Part shown: one piece after another, positions 5,081 to 7,097 of the stretch
How the letters are laid out: the number at the start of each line of letters is the position of its first letter
Position numbering within the stretch: position 1 is the stretch's first letter
Source: DATEEG01 sp035525055
GTDB lineage: Bacteria; Actinomycetota; Acidimicrobiia; Spongiisociales; ZC4RG35
Reading direction: 5' to 3'
Assembly (NCBI GenBank): GCA_035525055.1
Contig: DATLEZ010000092.1
Span: forward strand, 1-7,097
DNA length: 7,097 nt
The notes under the pieces: model-generated
Told to the model about the DNA's origin: nothing
The model's database searches: none
Seen by the model: the letters and a program-made list of their open reading frames with translations, nothing else
Position numbers and translations under genes: made by a program

Positions 5081-6141
5081 CCAGGCTCAGGGACCTCGGC
5101 ATCTCGATCGGTCGGCTGCCGACTGGGCAGTTCAACGCGATAACCGACGTCGACGGAATCCTGGTCGGACACGCCAGCGTCGTCGAAGATTCGCCGACCA
5201 CAGTGAGGACAGGGGTGACAATGATCCTGCCTCGCAACAACGAAATCTGGACCAACTATGCCTTCTGCGGATGGCACTCGTTTAACGGCAATGGCGAGAT
5301 GACAGGGATTCCCTGGATCGAAGAGTCGGGGATGCTTGGCTCGCCGGTTGGTATCACCAACACCCATCAGGTGGGCCTCGTCCGCGACGCCCTGGTTCGT
5401 TATGGGGTGGAAGCCGGGGTTGTGGATGGATTCCACCTGCCGGTGGTGGCGGAGACCTATGACGGTTGGCTGTCCGACATCGACTCGTTTCGACTGACTG
5501 AGTCCGATGTTCGGGCAGCCATCGCCGGCGCCGCGAGCGGTCCGGTGGCAGAGGGGAATGTTGGCGGCGGTACCGGCATGATCTGCCACGAGTTCAAGGG
5601 AGGCATCGGAACCTCGTCGCGGGTGGTGGATCTGGCGATGCATACGTACACCGTTGGAGTCCTTGTTCAGGCCAACTACGGGTCTCGTCACGACCTTCGG
5701 ATCGACGGTGTTCCGGTCGGCCGAGCGATCTCCTACGACAAGGTGCCGGCGCCCTGGCCGACCCACGAGCGTGACGGTTCGATCATCGTGGTCGTCGCCA
5801 CTGATGCTCCACTGCTCTCGGATCAATGCCGGAGGCTCGCCCGCCGGGCCACGGTCGGACTGGCTCGAGCCGGCGGGACCGGTCACAACGGCTCCGGGGA
5901 CATCTTCTTGTCGTTTGCGACGGGCAACAATCTGCCAGCGGACCAGGCGGCTCCCTACGAGTTGCGCATGGTTCCCCATGAGATGCTCAACGACCTTTTC
6001 GTGGCTGTCGCCGATGCCACTGAGGAGGCGATCCTCAATGCTCTCTGCGCGGCCGAGACGATGACCGGATTCAAGAGAAGGACTGCCTACGCCCTCCCTC
6101 TGGATCTAATGGTCGAGACCGTTCGTCGCCAGCGAAGCTAG
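5077..6141 (+). CDS. P1/S58 family peptidase (DmpA-like self-processing aminopeptidase)
   Basis: This 354-residue protein is a full-length DmpA-type N-terminal nucleophile peptidase. Members cleave themselves before a Ser, which then becomes the nucleophile of the second subunit; known relatives act on N-terminal L-residues, D-Ala amides/esters or beta-peptides. Visible signatures are ITDVDGILVGHASV (22-35), GSPVGITNTHQVG (88-100), GNVGGGTGM (160-168), GVLVQANYG (194-202) and RIDGVPVGR (208-216). The predicted cleavage is G234-S235 (ERDGSIIVVVATDAPL). S273 (HNGSGDIF) lies 38 residues later, the spacing of DmpA Ser250 and Ser288, and D275 fills the acidic position that follows. N200 likely helps form the oxyanion site. 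No signal peptide is seen, so it should be cytoplasmic. The GTG start overlaps the stop of the upstream small protein; a purine-rich stretch (GAGAGAGAAGA) precedes it. It ends tail to tail with the flavoenzyme gene. Substrate is not determined by the sequence. Confidence 0.93.
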   Translation: MTRLRDLGISIGRLPTGQFNAITDVDGILVGHASVVEDSPTTVRTGVTMILPRNNEIWTNYAFCGWHSFNGNGEMTGIPWIEESGMLGSPVGITNTHQVGLVRDALVRYGVEAGVVDGFHLPVVAETYDGWLSDIDSFRLTESDVRAAIAGAASGPVAEGNVGGGTGMICHEFKGGIGTSSRVVDLAMHTYTVGVLVQANYGSRHDLRIDGVPVGRAISYDKVPAPWPTHERDGSIIVVVATDAPLLSDQCRRLARRATVGLARAGGTGHNGSGDIFLSFATGNNLPADQAAPYELRMVPHEMLNDLFVAVADATEEAILNALCAAETMTGFKRRTAYALPLDLMVETVRRQRS

Positions 6142-7097
6142 GGCTGCAGCCGCGCCGGCGAAAGGGCGTCGACTTCCACACCAAATTCCAGAAGTCGCGG
6201 TGGCGGCTCGCCGTCGTTGATCAGGGCCGCAGCCAGCTCCCCGGCGGCCGGCGCGGTTTGGATTCCAGTCCCGCCCTGGCCAGCCAGCCAGAAGAATGGC
6301 GGCACAACCGGTTCGAAGCCGATCACCATCGCTCTATCCCTGACGAATGATCGCAAGCCTGTCCATGACGACCGCACGACCCGGATGTCGAGCGTGGTGT
6401 GAGTGTTGATCCGATCGATGGCGAGGGCAATGTCGAGTTGCTCGGGGCGGGCGTCGCACGGATCGGTCGGGTTTTCCTCCGCCAGCGAACACAGGAGCTG
6501 GGTCCCGTCGGGTCGAAAGTAGAACTCGTTGTCGGCGTTGCTGACGAGCGGCCACTCGGCCCAGGCTGCGTTGCCCGGCACAGTGAAAGCAGTTCGTCGC
6601 AGCGGTTGCAGACCGATCGTCATGGCTCCCGCCAGCGCTCCGATCTGATCGCACCACGACCCGGCCGCGTTGACGATTACATCCGCCTCGAGCTCACGGC
6701 CTTCGGTTCCGACGCTCCAACGACCTCCTGTGTGTTCGAGCACCGAGACGGGAAAAGACGTGACGATGGTTGCTCCTGCCGCCCGCAGTCCTCGAACGAA
6801 CCCCTGGTGAATCGCGGCCACGTCCATGTCCAGAGCCTCCGGCTCCCAGACCCCACCCCCCACCATCTCCGGTCGCAGGACAGAAACCAGGGCGACTACC
6901 TCTTCCGGCTCGAGCCAGCGAGCCGATCCGCCGGCCCGGGTTCCCTCTTCGAGAAGCACACTGAGCGAAGCGCCCTGATCGGGCCTGCCAACCCAGAGCG
7001 CCCCCCGTTTCGCCAACAACGGGTGATCCACCAAGCTCGAGGGTGGACTGTCGAAGAAACTCCGGCTGGCCCTGGTCAGCGGTCGATTGGGCTCGGC
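6138..7097 (-). CDS. FAD-dependent D-amino-acid dehydrogenase/oxidase (DAO family, DauA-like), 5' end cut by window edge
   Basis: On the minus strand the frame is open from the right edge to TAG at 6140-6138, giving 319 residues. A TTG at 7034 could be taken as a start, but the 21 codons before it read RPLTRASRSFFDSPPSSL, a standard part of this family, so the gene continues out of the window. About 50-60 residues including the GxGxxG FAD motif are missing. Visible blocks are HPLLAKRGALWV, PEALDMDVAAIHQGFVRGLR (substrate-domain helix), VIVNAAGSWCDQIG, EFYFRPDGTQLLCS, SWTGLRSFVRDRAMVIGFEP, and the C-terminal FFWLAGQGGTGIQTAPAAGE that contacts FAD. The pattern is closest, from memory, to catabolic D-arginine dehydrogenase, which oxidises D-amino acids to 2-oxo acids via an imine. 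A glycine or other D-amino-acid oxidase is the alternative. Its stop shares CTAG with the convergent peptidase gene. Confidence 0.9.
   Translation of the reverse strand, partial: AEPNRPLTRASRSFFDSPPSSLVDHPLLAKRGALWVGRPDQGASLSVLLEEGTRAGGSARWLEPEEVVALVSVLRPEMVGGGVWEPEALDMDVAAIHQGFVRGLRAAGATIVTSFPVSVLEHTGGRWSVGTEGRELEADVIVNAAGSWCDQIGALAGAMTIGLQPLRRTAFTVPGNAAWAEWPLVSNADNEFYFRPDGTQLLCSLAEENPTDPCDARPEQLDIALAIDRINTHTTLDIRVVRSSWTGLRSFVRDRAMVIGFEPVVPPFFWLAGQGGTGIQTAPAAGELAAALINDGEPPPRLLEFGVEVDALSPARLQP

Noticed and set aside
4912..5979. Minus-strand open frame of 355 codons, longer than the peptidase facing it over most of its length
   Set aside because: The plus strand encodes a peptidase with every S58 signature. 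The antisense product (rich in Arg, His, Asp and Gly) matches nothing I know.
1..7097. Mobile elements, CRISPR arrays, attachment sites or prophage genes
   Set aside because: No transposase or integrase motifs, no regularly spaced direct repeats, and base composition and codon use appear uniform along the window by eye.

Overview
The window is a high-GC, densely coding bacterial segment. It most likely comes from an actinobacterium, possibly an uncultured Acidimicrobiia-like lineage; that placement is inferred from several points. The small protein at about 4880-5080 resembles a family I associate with Actinobacteria, a DUF3105 membrane protein is present, GTG and TTG starts are frequent, and Shine-Dalgarno sequences are mostly weak. 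No rRNA, tRNA, CRISPR array, transposase or phage gene is visible.

Left part (1-3731): a phosphoribosyltransferase on the minus strand runs off the left edge and diverges from a three-gene plus-strand cluster. The cluster encodes a stand-alone receiver-domain response regulator, a membrane-anchored HEAT-repeat protein, and a membrane-embedded processive-type family 2 glycosyltransferase. The last two genes overlap by 4 nt (GTGA). The simplest reading is a regulated polysaccharide synthase: the glycosyltransferase makes or exports a glycan, the HEAT protein is a cytosolic scaffold at the membrane, and the receiver domain provides phosphorylation-dependent control. A large imperfect hairpin directly follows the glycosyltransferase stop codon.

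Middle part (3732-5080): a single-pass DUF3105 protein (plus) converges with a 69-residue single-pass membrane protein (minus). Between them lies a perfect 14-bp inverted repeat. Its T-run is on the 5' side and its A-run on the 3' side, the reverse of a standard intrinsic terminator, and its loop offers competing hairpins. Divergent from the 69-residue gene is a small Cys/Trp-rich soluble protein.

Right part (5077-7097): the small protein's stop overlaps, again by GTGA, the start of a complete DmpA-type (family S58/P1) self-processing aminopeptidase. That gene ends tail to tail with a minus-strand FAD-dependent D-amino-acid dehydrogenase/oxidase (DAO family, DauA-like), and the two stop codons share one CTAG. 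The flavoenzyme is cut by the right edge, so its FAD-binding N terminus is missing. A peptidase family known to act on D-residue substrates next to a D-amino-acid-type flavoenzyme suggests a D-amino-acid theme, but the sequence alone does not prove it.
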